Shown: positions 44,985 to 54,131 of the stretch, piece by piece
Layout: each line of letters starts with the position of its first letter
How positions within the stretch are numbered: the first letter of the stretch is position 1
Assembly (NCBI RefSeq): GCF_009711135.1
Contig: NZ_WMIC01000002.1
Coordinates: forward strand, 186,001 to 250,000
Direction of reading: 5' to 3'
From: Flavobacterium sp. LC2016-01
GTDB lineage: Bacteria; Bacteroidota; Bacteroidia; Flavobacteriales; Flavobacteriaceae
Length of the DNA: 64,000 bases
Translations under genes and position numbers: made by a program
The notes under the pieces: generated by a model
What the model was told of the DNA's origin: nothing
The model's input: only the letters and a program-made list of their open reading frames with translations
Database searches by the model: none

Positions 44985-46052
44985 ATGGCACACAATATTA
45001 AACCAGGAGTAGCTACAGGAGATCAAGTTCAGGAGATTTTTAATTACGCGAAAGAAAAAGGATTTGCTTTACCAGCAGTTAACGTTACTGGATCTAGCAC
45101 AATCAATGGTGTTCTTGAAACTGCAGCAAAACTAAACGCGCCAGTTATTATTCAATTTTCAAACGGAGGAGCTCAATTTAACGCTGGAAAAGGATTATCT
45201 AACGCAGGTGAAAAAGCAGCTATCGCTGGAGGAATCGCTGGAGCAAAACATATTCACACTTTAGCTGAGGCTTATGGTGCAACTGTAATTTTACATACTG
45301 ACCACTGTGCAAAAAAACTTTTACCTTGGATTGATGGTTTATTAGATGCTTCTGAAAAACATTTTGCAGAAACAGGAAAACCATTATTCAGTTCTCATAT
45401 GATCGATTTGTCTGAGGAGCCAATCGAAGAAAACATCGAGATCTGTAAAGAATATTTAGCTAGAATGAGCAAAATGGGTATGACATTAGAAATCGAGCTT
45501 GGTATTACAGGTGGTGAAGAAGATGGTGTTGACAACTCTGATGTTGACAGCTCAAAATTATACACACAGCCAGAAGAAGTAGCTTACGCTTACGAAGAAT
45601 TATCTAAAGTAAGTCCTAAATTTACTATTGCTGCTGCTTTTGGAAACGTTCACGGTGTTTACAAACCAGGAAACGTAAAATTAACTCCAAAAATCTTAAA
45701 AAATTCTCAAGATTTCGTACAAAACAAATTCAACACAGGACATAACCCAGTTGATTTCGTTTTCCACGGAGGTTCAGGTTCTACACTTGAAGAAATCAGA
45801 GAAGGAATTAGCTACGGAGTTATCAAAATGAACATCGATACCGATTTACAATTTGCATACACTGAAGGAATCCGTGATTATATGGTTAAAAACCTTGACT
45901 ATTTGAAATCTCAAATTGGTAACCCAGAAGGTGCTGATGCTCCAAACAAAAAATATTACGATCCAAGAAGATGGGTTCGTGAAAGCGAAGTGACATTCAA
46001 CGCAAGACTTGAACAAGCTTTTGCTGATTTAAATAATGTGAATACACTATAA
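44985..46052 (+). CDS. fbaA: Class II fructose-bisphosphate aldolase
   Basis: A 355-residue aldolase of the long E. coli FbaA type. The zinc site His residues are in LHTDHCAKK and AFGNVHGVYKPG plus VFHGGSGST; the catalytic Asp is in HTDHC and the phosphate loop in NMNIDTDLQFA. It splits or forms fructose-1,6-bisphosphate. A -7 box TATTTTTG at 44939-44946 precedes it. Its ACT- and GCT-rich strong-codon pattern suggests high expression. Confidence 0.97.
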   Translation: MAHNIKPGVATGDQVQEIFNYAKEKGFALPAVNVTGSSTINGVLETAAKLNAPVIIQFSNGGAQFNAGKGLSNAGEKAAIAGGIAGAKHIHTLAEAYGATVILHTDHCAKKLLPWIDGLLDASEKHFAETGKPLFSSHMIDLSEEPIEENIEICKEYLARMSKMGMTLEIELGITGGEEDGVDNSDVDSSKLYTQPEEVAYAYEELSKVSPKFTIAAAFGNVHGVYKPGNVKLTPKILKNSQDFVQNKFNTGHNPVDFVFHGGSGSTLEEIREGISYGVIKMNIDTDLQFAYTEGIRDYMVKNLDYLKSQIGNPEGADAPNKKYYDPRRWVRESEVTFNARLEQAFADLNNVNTL

Positions 46053-46059
46053 TAAAAAA

Positions 46060-46117
46060 GTTTCAAGTTTTAAGTTTCAGGTTTCAGGTTTCGCAACTTG
46101 AAACTTGAAACCTCAAA
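46060..46117. repeat. GTTTCAAGTTT/AACTTGAAAC repeat cluster
   Basis: Three near-copies of AGTTTCAGGTTTC on one arm face ACTTGAAACTTGAAACC on the other, forming an imperfect inverted repeat between fbaA and accD. Similar sequence occurs at 4031-4049 (GTTTCAAGTTTCAGGTTT). Confidence 0.6.
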
Positions 46118-46134
46118 CAAAAAAAACATTCAAT

Positions 46135-46989
46135 ATGGCTTGGTTTAAAAGACAGGAAAAAGGGATTACGACCGCTACAGAAGATAAGATGGACGTTCCG
46201 AAAGGATTGTGGTACAAATCTCCAACAGGAAAAATTATTGATGCAGACGAATTAGCAAGAAACTTGTTCGTAAGCCCTGAAGATGATTTTCACGTTCGAA
46301 TTGGAAGCGCAATCTATTTTGAAATTTTATTCGACAACAACGAATTTGTTGAGTTAGATAAAAACATGACATCAAAAGATCCTCTGCATTTTGTAGATAC
46401 AAAAAAATATGCAGAAAGATTAAAAGATGTAATGGAAAAAACGCATCTAAAAGACGCTGTACGTACGGGAGTAGGAAAATCTAAAGGAAGAGAACTTGTA
46501 ATATGCTGTATGGATTTCGCTTTTATTGGTGGATCTATGGGAGCTGTTGTAGGTGAAAAAATTGCAAGAGGAATTGATCACGCGATCAAAAATAAACTTC
46601 CCTTTGTAATGATTTCTAAATCTGGTGGAGCTCGTATGATGGAAGCTGCTTATTCGTTAATGCAATTAGCAAAAACTTCTGTAAAACTAGCTCAATTAGC
46701 GGAAGCTAAATTACCTTATATCTCTCTTTGTACAGATCCAACAACAGGAGGAACAACTGCATCTTACGCAATGTTAGGAGACATCAATATCTCTGAGCCA
46801 GGCGCTTTGATTGGTTTTGCTGGTCCGCGTGTTGTACGTGACACTACAGGAAAAGATTTACCAGAAGGTTTCCAAACTGCTGAGTTCTTATTAGAGCACG
46901 GTTTCTTGGACTTTATCACGCCTAGAAAAGAATTGAAAGATAAGATCAACTTATATATCGATTTGATTCAAAATAATACTATTAGATAG
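46135..46989 (+). CDS. accD: Acetyl-CoA carboxylase carboxyltransferase beta subunit, zinc ribbon degenerate
   Basis: A 284-residue AccD with the full carboxyltransferase fold: [50 protein letters not shown] and GFAGPRVV. The N-terminal zinc ribbon is present in shape ([10 protein letters not shown] ... [16 protein letters not shown]), but all four cysteines are replaced: S29, G32, S47 and D50. It transfers the carboxyl group from biotin to acetyl-CoA together with AccA. The start at 46135 gives the usual MAWFKR N-terminus. Confidence 0.95.
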   Translation: MAWFKRQEKGITTATEDKMDVPKGLWYKSPTGKIIDADELARNLFVSPEDDFHVRIGSAIYFEILFDNNEFVELDKNMTSKDPLHFVDTKKYAERLKDVMEKTHLKDAVRTGVGKSKGRELVICCMDFAFIGGSMGAVVGEKIARGIDHAIKNKLPFVMISKSGGARMMEAAYSLMQLAKTSVKLAQLAEAKLPYISLCTDPTTGGTTASYAMLGDINISEPGALIGFAGPRVVRDTTGKDLPEGFQTAEFLLEHGFLDFITPRKELKDKINLYIDLIQNNTIR

Positions 46990-47010
46990 TTTTAAAACTT
47001 CTAACAACAT

Positions 47011-47045
47011 AAAATCCCATTCGCTTCGGCTGATGGGATTTTTTT
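47011..47045 (+). terminator. Terminator after accD
   Basis: AAAATCCCAT pairs with ATGGGATTTTT around a 12-base loop containing CTTCGG. Confidence 0.8.
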
Positions 47046-47071
47046 ATATCTTTATTTTAAATCTGATTTTT

Positions 47072-47686
47072 ATGACGAGAATTTTTATTGGCTTTATCGT
47101 TTGTTTGCTTTTTTTGAGTTGTTCCAAAAAAGAAAGCAATCAAGAATTGCTAACCTATATTATTTCGAAAGAAGATTCAAAAACTTCGCATGAATTAAAA
47201 ACTAGAAAAATTCCACCGCCAAAAACCTATTTTTATAGCTACAATAATTTTATTATCGATAAAAATAACGACTTTTATTTTTATCAAAGTGACTTTGTCC
47301 CTATGAATTGCATCCAGTCAGAACAAGATACAATCCCAATCCTTTTCAATATTGAACCTATTCAAATTATCAAAATCCCAAATAATAGTGTTATTGATTT
47401 TATCAAAGCAAACATTTCAAATAAAATCGAATTTCAGCGAAGATTGATAATTGCCTCTCAGAAAGATACCATTAGAAATAAAACCTTTCATGAAGTGTTT
47501 ACTTTTTTAAATGACTCTGCTTCGTATTATTTAAAATCTTTCGCATTAAGAAGAACTACCCAAGAAGAAGACACTGTTCTAAGTTATAAAAAATTGAGCA
47601 AATATTACAATTCAGATGAAATTAAGTGGAATAAAAACAAAATTTTATTTCCTTTTATAAAACCAAAATTGGAAGAAAAAAAATAA
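47072..47686 (+). CDS. Uncharacterised lipoprotein
   Basis: A 204-residue protein with a lipoprotein signal (LLFLSC, Cys 17, then SKKESN). The start at 47072 is chosen over one inside the accD terminator. The mature part is rich in Lys, Ile and Phe, with no motif that I recognise. It is convergent with and two bases from the cupin gene at 47688, so the two stop codons are almost adjacent with no space for a terminator between them. Confidence 0.65.
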   Translation: MTRIFIGFIVCLLFLSCSKKESNQELLTYIISKEDSKTSHELKTRKIPPPKTYFYSYNNFIIDKNNDFYFYQSDFVPMNCIQSEQDTIPILFNIEPIQIIKIPNNSVIDFIKANISNKIEFQRRLIIASQKDTIRNKTFHEVFTFLNDSASYYLKSFALRRTTQEEDTVLSYKKLSKYYNSDEIKWNKNKILFPFIKPKLEEKK

Positions 47687-47687
47687 A

Positions 47688-48575
47688 TCAACCTGCTTTT
47701 TTCAAATCCTTTTTCAGTTCTTTCTCAGCTATTTTAAAAACTAATTTCTCACGCCATAGCGCGTAACGTTCCCTAAAAACTACTTTGATAGCACTGTCAA
47801 CTGCGCCGTGCATAAACAAACTCCAAACGCTTGCAATTTTTCGGGAAATCGATGAATCCCATGCACGAAGTGTTAAAGAAAAAGAACCGTCTATATAACG
47901 CATCCAATGCCACATTCCGGTTGGCATGAACAATGTATCTCCGTGCTCTAGAAAAACTTCATAACCTTCTACTCCTTTTAATGCAGGGAATTTTTCAAAA
48001 TCAGGATTGGCTACATCGTAATCTTCTAATGCGTATGTTGTATTTGGAAGACAATACAATCTTTTTTTCCATTTATTATCGAACAGTATAATGTGTTTTC
48101 TTCCACCAAAATGAGTATGAAAAAGATGCGGCAAATCAATATCATAATGCAAAAAAGTAATTGCCTTTGAACCTCCAAAAAACATTGCCGGCATGCTTTC
48201 TATAAAACCGCCCATTAATTCTTTTGGGATTTTTACATCATCAATTAATTCGGGTCTGTGTTTAAAAAGATTGAAGAAAAAAATACGCAGTTGTGTTGGC
48301 TCTCGTTTTATCAAATCCAGATATTCGCCAAATTTCATGCTCGCAATTGAAGCATTGATTACTTTTTTTGGATCTGCTTTTGAATTATCAACTAACTTAA
48401 CCTCAATATCTCCAGCAATTTGCTTAAAATATTCAGTTGACCATTTTTCTCTTGCAGGCCAATCTTTAGTAAGCCCTTTTATGATCAAAGGCTTTCTCTT
48501 ATCCAAATAATTCTTTTTAAAATCTTCTCTGGAAATTGACTCAACAGTATCAACAGATCTAAGGTTAAAGCTCAT
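47688..48575 (-). CDS. Cupin-like (JmjC-type) domain protein
   Basis: A 295-residue protein of the cupin_8/JmjC dioxygenase type. Iron ligands are probably the His and Asp of FLHYDIDLPHLFH and the later His of MPTGMWHWMRY. It begins with the family feature of a Ser-Arg-Glu leader followed by KPLIIKGLTKDWPA. Relatives hydroxylate proteins or RNA-associated targets using 2-oxoglutarate; the target is unknown here. It lies downstream of and parallel to the ABC permease gene, 95 bases away. Confidence 0.85.
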   Translation of the reverse strand: MSFNLRSVDTVESISREDFKKNYLDKRKPLIIKGLTKDWPAREKWSTEYFKQIAGDIEVKLVDNSKADPKKVINASIASMKFGEYLDLIKREPTQLRIFFFNLFKHRPELIDDVKIPKELMGGFIESMPAMFFGGSKAITFLHYDIDLPHLFHTHFGGRKHIILFDNKWKKRLYCLPNTTYALEDYDVANPDFEKFPALKGVEGYEVFLEHGDTLFMPTGMWHWMRYIDGSFSLTLRAWDSSISRKIASVWSLFMHGAVDSAIKVVFRERYALWREKLVFKIAEKELKKDLKKAG

Positions 48576-48670
48576 TTATTTAGCGGTTTAAGTTGTTGGT
48601 TTACCAAAAATATCTAAATATTCCCAGCCATCAAAATTTACAATTAAATAACACAAAAACAGTATATTTA

Positions 48671-49918
48671 TTACATTCCAGTTCGAATCGCTTCAACTGG
48701 ATCTAATTTTGCCGCTGAAATTGCTGGAAGAATCCCCGAAAGTACACCAACAAAAATTGACAATCCAGCTCCAATAACTACATTCCAGAAACTTAAAACA
48801 AATTCAAACTCCAATAAATTGGTCAGAAGAAGCGACAATAGCCAGACAATCAACAAACCAATTACACCTCCGATTAAACAAAGCATTATAGCTTCGAACA
48901 AAAATTGAAATAATATAAAACGATTTTTTGCTCCCAAAGATTTCTGAATACCAATTAAATTGGTACGTTCTTTTACCGAGACAAACATGATATTTGCCAC
49001 TCCAAAACCTCCAACTAAAAAGGAAAAAATACTGATAAAAATTCCGGCAGTTCTTAAGGTTCCTAATATTCCATCAATAAAATCAGTAAAACCAGAAAGC
49101 ACATTGACAAAGAAATTATCGATTTCCCCTGCTTTCATTCCTCGAATTGCACGCAATTTTTGAGCAACTTCGGCTTTATAAGCCTCCATATCTACGCCTT
49201 TTACAGGTTTCAAAACTATTACTGGCGTCATTGCATCGCTATCACCATACATGCGGCGTAAAAAGTTCGCCGGCAAATAAACTGACGTGTCGTTGCTGTC
49301 TCCAAAAAATCCTGCTCCTTGTTTTGCAATTACACCAATAACCGTAAAACGCTGTCCGTATAAGCGGATGTTTTTTCCGAGCGGATCACTTGTTCCAAAA
49401 AGCCCTTCAGCAATATCATATCCCAAAACAATAACTGCTGTTCCAGAATTCGATTCCGATTCGTTATAAAATCTTCCCTTATCAAAACTCACTCCATCAA
49501 TATCAACCATTTCAAATGAAGACGGAATAATATTTACATCAGCAACGGTTTTCGAATCATATTTCAAAGTTTCGTGACTTACAAAAAGCTGGTAACCTAC
49601 TTGATCCGTATTATTCAGCGAATTTTTCAAACCAATGTATTCATCATATTTTACATTTGGGAACTGCTCTCTTTTCCATTGCGGAATTTCTGAGGGACCA
49701 AAACAGTATTTCATTAAATAAATTGTATTTTTATCTAAACTGCTCAAATCTTTAGAAATTTTTCTATCTAAAGAATCAACCGCAGCTAAAACAGCGATAA
49801 TTGAAAAAATACCAATTGTAACACCAAGTAATGACAATAATGTACGCAATTTATTATTTCGTAAAGCATTGATGGCAAAGCTGAGACTTTCTTTTAATAA
49901 TCTAAGGTAAAGAAGCAT
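48671..49918 (-). CDS. ABC transporter permease, MacB/FtsX type
   Basis: A 415-residue permease. An N-terminal helix (NKLRTLLSLLGVTIGIFSIIAVLAAVDS) is followed by a large periplasmic MacB_PCD domain (about 55-270) and three C-terminal helices of the FtsX domain, ending ISAAKLDPVEAIRTGM, the usual family end. It should work with a separate ATPase of the LolD/MacB type, which is not encoded nearby. Substrate unknown: lipoproteins, peptides or signals are all possible. Confidence 0.92.
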   Translation of the reverse strand: MLLYLRLLKESLSFAINALRNNKLRTLLSLLGVTIGIFSIIAVLAAVDSLDRKISKDLSSLDKNTIYLMKYCFGPSEIPQWKREQFPNVKYDEYIGLKNSLNNTDQVGYQLFVSHETLKYDSKTVADVNIIPSSFEMVDIDGVSFDKGRFYNESESNSGTAVIVLGYDIAEGLFGTSDPLGKNIRLYGQRFTVIGVIAKQGAGFFGDSNDTSVYLPANFLRRMYGDSDAMTPVIVLKPVKGVDMEAYKAEVAQKLRAIRGMKAGEIDNFFVNVLSGFTDFIDGILGTLRTAGIFISIFSFLVGGFGVANIMFVSVKERTNLIGIQKSLGAKNRFILFQFLFEAIMLCLIGGVIGLLIVWLLSLLLTNLLEFEFVLSFWNVVIGAGLSIFVGVLSGILPAISAAKLDPVEAIRTGM

Positions 49919-50051
49919 ATAGTAGTATTTTTCAATAAAGTAAAATTCAATAATTTAAAATCAAAAACCTAATAAAAGTTAACTTACTCATCAGTAGATT
50001 TTTTTAGCATAATGTTACATTAATTTTCTTTAAAATAATATTTAAAAAAAC

Positions 50052-50059
50052 TACTTTTG
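50052..50059 (+). promoter_or_regulatory. -7 box of the purH promoter
   Basis: TACTTTTG matches TANNTTTG, 24 bases before the purH ATG. The -33 region is poorly conserved. Confidence 0.5.
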
Positions 50060-50083
50060 CAGTCTGAAAATCATAACTACACA

Positions 50084-51610
50084 ATGAGCACAACTAAAAA
50101 AATACAATCAGCCCTAATATCAGTTTTTTCTAAAGATGGATTAGAGCCAATCGTCAGAAAATTACACGAGCAAAACGTAACACTTTACTCTACTGGCGGA
50201 ACTGAAGATTTCATTAAAAACCTTGGAATTCCTGTAGTTCCAGTTGAAGATATTACTTCTTTTCCAGAAATTCTTGGAGGAAGAGTAAAAACATTGCACC
50301 CGAAAATTTTTGGAGGAATCTTAAACCGTCAAGATAATGAGAGCGATGTACAGCAAATGAAAGAATTTGATATACCTCAAATTGATTTAGTAATTGTTGA
50401 TTTGTATCCTTTTGAAAAAACTGTTGCTTCAGGTGCGAGCGAACAAGATATTATCGAAAAGATTGATATCGGTGGAATTTCATTAATCCGTGCAGGTGCA
50501 AAAAACTTCAAAGACACTGTAATTGTTGCTTCGGTTAATGAATACAGCCTTCTTTTGGATTTGATTACGGAACAAAACGGAAGCACAACTCTTGAAAACA
50601 GAAGATTACTTGCTACAAAAGCATTCCACGTTTCTTCTCACTACGACGGAGCTATTTTTAATTATTTCAATACAGACGAGACTATTTACAAAGAAAGCAT
50701 TGCAAATGGCCAAGTTTTAAGATATGGTGAAAACCCACACCAAAAAGGATTCTTCTTTGGAGATTTTGATGCTATGTTCAACAAAATTCACGGAAAAGAA
50801 TTATCATACAACAATTTATTAGATGTTGATGCTGCAGTTAATTTAATTGCTGAATTTAAAACTGACGGACCAACGTTCGCAATTTTAAAACACAACAACG
50901 CTTGTGGTTTAGCTTCAAGAAAAACGATCAGCGAAGCTTATTTAGCTGCTTTGGCATGTGATCCTACTTCTGCTTTTGGCGGAGTATTAATTTCTAATAC
51001 TAAAATTGATTTAGCGACAGCGCAGGAAATCAACAAATTATTTTGCGAGGTTGTAATCGCTCCAGCATATGATGATGAAGCAGTTACAGTTTTACAAGAG
51101 AAGAAAAACAGAATCATATTAGTTCAAAATGAAGTTGAATTACCGAATCGCCAAGTAAGAACTTGTCTTAATGGTTTGTTAATTCAGGACAGAAATAATA
51201 TTACGGATAATAAAGAGCATTTAAAAACCGTTACAATAACAGAACCTACTGCTCAGGAGATCGAAGATTTGATCTTTGCTTCTAAAATCTGCAAGAACAC
51301 AAAATCAAACACAATTGTATTTGCAAAAAACGGAACATTGATTTCTTCAGGAACAGGTCAGACTTCAAGAGTTGATGCTTTAGTTCAAGCAGTTGACAAA
51401 GCGAAAGCTTTTGGATTTGATTTAACTGGAGCTTCAATGGCGAGTGATGCATTTTTCCCATTTCCGGACTGTGTTGAATTAGCCAAAAAAGCAGGAATTA
51501 CCGCTGTAATTCAGCCAGGAGGTTCGATAAAAGACGAATTAAGTATAAATTATTGCAACGAAAATAATCTTGCAATGGTATTTACAGGAACACGTCATTT
51601 TAAACATTAA
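50084..51610 (+). CDS. purH: Bifunctional AICAR transformylase / IMP cyclohydrolase
   Basis: A 508-residue PurH from the ATG at 50084 (MSTTKKIQSALISVFSK). The N-terminal cyclohydrolase (1-195) has STGGTEDF and GGRVKTLHPKIFGGIL. The C-terminal transformylase has the catalytic Lys-His of AILKHNNACGLAS, plus SDAFFPFPD and IQPGGSIKD. It carries out the last two steps of IMP synthesis. It is followed directly by the rod-shape operon. Confidence 0.97.
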   Translation: MSTTKKIQSALISVFSKDGLEPIVRKLHEQNVTLYSTGGTEDFIKNLGIPVVPVEDITSFPEILGGRVKTLHPKIFGGILNRQDNESDVQQMKEFDIPQIDLVIVDLYPFEKTVASGASEQDIIEKIDIGGISLIRAGAKNFKDTVIVASVNEYSLLLDLITEQNGSTTLENRRLLATKAFHVSSHYDGAIFNYFNTDETIYKESIANGQVLRYGENPHQKGFFFGDFDAMFNKIHGKELSYNNLLDVDAAVNLIAEFKTDGPTFAILKHNNACGLASRKTISEAYLAALACDPTSAFGGVLISNTKIDLATAQEINKLFCEVVIAPAYDDEAVTVLQEKKNRIILVQNEVELPNRQVRTCLNGLLIQDRNNITDNKEHLKTVTITEPTAQEIEDLIFASKICKNTKSNTIVFAKNGTLISSGTGQTSRVDALVQAVDKAKAFGFDLTGASMASDAFFPFPDCVELAKKAGITAVIQPGGSIKDELSINYCNENNLAMVFTGTRHFKH

Positions 51611-51616
51611 TTTGTT

Positions 51617-51624
51617 TAACTTTG
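51617..51624 (+). promoter_or_regulatory. -7 box of the mre operon promoter
   Basis: TAACTTTG matches TANNTTTG seven bases after the purH stop codon, 43 bases before the mreB ATG. Confidence 0.5.
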
Positions 51625-51666
51625 TTCGATAAATAATTTATAACATTTTAAACCCCTAAAAAACTT

Positions 51667-52695
51667 ATGGGATTTTTTGATTTCATGACTGAGGATATTG
51701 CAATAGACCTTGGTACCGCAAACACTTTAATCATTCATAATGATAAAGTTGTTATTGACAGCCCCTCTATCGTAGCACGCGACAGAGTATCAGGCAAAAT
51801 CATCGCAGTTGGTAAAGAAGCCAATATGATGCAGGGTAAAACGCATGAAAACATCAAGACCATAAGGCCATTGAAAGATGGAGTAATTGCTGATTTTGAT
51901 GCTTCTGAAAAAATGATCAATATGTTCATTAAGAGTATCCCTGCATTGAAAAAAAGAATGTTTACGCCAGCTTTACGAATGGTGGTATGTATTCCTTCTG
52001 GTATTACTGAGGTTGAAATGCGTGCTGTAAAAGAATCTTGTGAGCGAGTAAACGGAAAAGAAGTTTATTTGATTCATGAACCAATGGCAGCAGCAATTGG
52101 TATTGGTATCGATATCATGCAGCCAAAAGGAAACATGATTGTTGATATTGGAGGTGGTACAACAGAAATTGCCGTGATCGCTTTAGGCGGGATTGTTTGT
52201 GATAAATCTGTAAAAATTGCGGGTGACGTTTTCACAAATGATATCGTTTATTACATGCGTACACAACACAACCTTTTTGTTGGAGAAAGTACTGCTGAAA
52301 AAATTAAAATTCAAATTGGAGCGGCTATCGAAGATTTAGACGGACCGCCAGAAGATATGTCAGTTCAAGGTAGAGATTTGCTTACAGGTAAACCTAAACA
52401 AGTAGATGTTTCTTACCGTGAAATTGCAAAAGCATTAGACAAATCAATTCAGCGTATTGAAGATGCAGTAATGGAAACATTATCTCAAACTCCACCTGAA
52501 TTAGCTGCCGATATTTACAACACTGGTATCTATTTAGCTGGTGGTGGATCTATGTTGAGAGGGCTTGACAAACGTATTTCTCAAAAAACAGATTTACCTG
52601 TTTATATTGCTGAAGATCCATTAAGAGCTGTTGTTCGCGGTACTGGAATGGCACTTAAAAACATTGCAAAATTTAAAAGTATCTTAATAAAATAA
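51667..52695 (+). CDS. mreB: Rod shape-determining protein MreB
   Basis: A 342-residue bacterial actin. ATP-binding motifs are the phosphate-1 loop AIDLGTANTLI, phosphate-2 MIVDIGGGTTEIAVIALGG and the adenosine motif IYLAGGGSMLRGLD. It forms membrane filaments that guide lateral wall synthesis. First gene of mreB-mreC-mreD-mrdA-rodA; 112 bases separate it from mreC. Confidence 0.98.
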   Translation: MGFFDFMTEDIAIDLGTANTLIIHNDKVVIDSPSIVARDRVSGKIIAVGKEANMMQGKTHENIKTIRPLKDGVIADFDASEKMINMFIKSIPALKKRMFTPALRMVVCIPSGITEVEMRAVKESCERVNGKEVYLIHEPMAAAIGIGIDIMQPKGNMIVDIGGGTTEIAVIALGGIVCDKSVKIAGDVFTNDIVYYMRTQHNLFVGESTAEKIKIQIGAAIEDLDGPPEDMSVQGRDLLTGKPKQVDVSYREIAKALDKSIQRIEDAVMETLSQTPPELAADIYNTGIYLAGGGSMLRGLDKRISQKTDLPVYIAEDPLRAVVRGTGMALKNIAKFKSILIK

Positions 52696-52807
52696 GATTC
52701 AAAAAATAACAATCAATATACTTTTATTAGGGTCGAATTTCTAATATTTGACCCTGGTAAAATTTGAAACTTTAAGCATATCCTGAAACAAAATAACCAG
52801 ACAAGAA

Positions 52808-53632
52808 ATGCAGCAAATTTTTAATTTCATTATAAGAAACAGTAATCGGTTACTGTTTTTGCTGCTTTTAGGTATTTCGTTGACGCTCACAATTCAATCA
52901 CATTCTTACCATAGAAGCAAAGTAATCAGTTCTGCCAATTTTTTGAGCGGAGGTGTTTATGAAAGAATTAGTCGTGTAGACGAATATTTGAATTTAAGAG
53001 CTCAAAATGATGAACTTGTACTTGAAAATGCAAGATTAAAAAGTCTTTTATTCAATAAAGAAGACACTACCAAGTTACCTTTACCTGATACAATTAAAGG
53101 AGTAAAACCTGCTGACATTATTGTATCAAAAGTGATTCATAACACCTATAATACGCACGAAAACTTTCTTACTTTAAATTCTGGTTCTAATGAAGGCGTA
53201 AAACCAGATATGGGAGTAATAAACAGCTTAGGAATTGTTGGAGTAATTGACAACACTTCACCAAGATATTCTACTGTAGTGAGTATCTTAAACATGAAAT
53301 CACAAATCAACGCCAAGCTTAAAAAATCAAATCATTTTGGATCTTTAACTTGGGACGGAAAAAGTACTGGTTTCGTGCAGCTGAAAGATGTTCCGCGATT
53401 AGCTTCTGTTAGAAAAGGTGATACTATTGTAACTGGAGGACAATCAGTAATTTTCCCTGAAGGAATCAATATTGGAACTGTTGAAACAGTTTACAAAGAA
53501 GAACAGACCAGTTTTTATGTTATAAAAGTTAAGTTATTTAACGACATGACAAATCTTGGACACGTTTATATTATCAAAAGTAAAGACAGAGAAGAACTTA
53601 TTAATTTAGAAAAAAAGGAAAAAGATGAATAG
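52808..53632 (+). CDS. mreC: Rod shape-determining protein MreC
   Basis: A 274-residue protein with an N-terminal cytoplasmic stub, one membrane helix (about 12-28), a coiled coil (about 60-85, NDELVLENARLKSLLF) and the beta-rich MreC domain (VSKVIHNTYNTHENFLTLN, GVINSLGIVGVI, RKGDTIVTGGQSVIFPEGI). It links MreB to the periplasmic synthases. It overlaps mreD by eight bases. Confidence 0.96.
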   Translation: MQQIFNFIIRNSNRLLFLLLLGISLTLTIQSHSYHRSKVISSANFLSGGVYERISRVDEYLNLRAQNDELVLENARLKSLLFNKEDTTKLPLPDTIKGVKPADIIVSKVIHNTYNTHENFLTLNSGSNEGVKPDMGVINSLGIVGVIDNTSPRYSTVVSILNMKSQINAKLKKSNHFGSLTWDGKSTGFVQLKDVPRLASVRKGDTIVTGGQSVIFPEGINIGTVETVYKEEQTSFYVIKVKLFNDMTNLGHVYIIKSKDREELINLEKKEKDE

Positions 53633-54131
53633 CGCATTGTTAGTCAATATTTTTCGATTTATTATGTTACTGGCAATTCAAATTGTTATTTTCAACAATA
53701 TGAATTTTTTAGGCTACATAAGTCCTTTTCCGTATATTCTGTATATCATTCTTTACCCTGTAAACAGTAATAAATCAGGATTGATTATTTCAAGTTTTTT
53801 ACTTGGATTAACAATGGATATGTTTTGTAATTCGGGAGGAATTCATGCAACATCATGTGTAATCCTAGCGTATTACAGGCCTTATATTTTTAAGTTTTCA
53901 TTTGGACTGAGTTACGAATATCAAACCATTAAACTAAACGAATCTTTAACGCCGGAGCGATTTTCATTTATATTAGTTTCTGTTCTGCTGCATCACATCA
54001 TATTGTTTGTTCTCGAAGCATTTCAGTTTAAATTCATTTGGGATATTTTGCTCCGAACGCTGTTCAGTTCGATTTTTACAATAATAACCTCTATTATAAT
54101 AATTTACCTTATTAAGCCAAATAAACGATGA
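53625..54131 (+). CDS. mreD: Rod shape-determining protein MreD
   Basis: A 168-residue membrane protein with about five helices and the MreD-like SPFPYILYIILYPVNSN and LLGLTMDMFCNSGGIHA segments. It partners MreC in the elongasome. Its start lies inside the end of mreC, and its stop overlaps the mrdA start (ATGA), so all three are translationally coupled. Confidence 0.92.
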   Translation: MNSALLVNIFRFIMLLAIQIVIFNNMNFLGYISPFPYILYIILYPVNSNKSGLIISSFLLGLTMDMFCNSGGIHATSCVILAYYRPYIFKFSFGLSYEYQTIKLNESLTPERFSFILVSVLLHHIILFVLEAFQFKFIWDILLRTLFSSIFTIITSIIIIYLIKPNKR

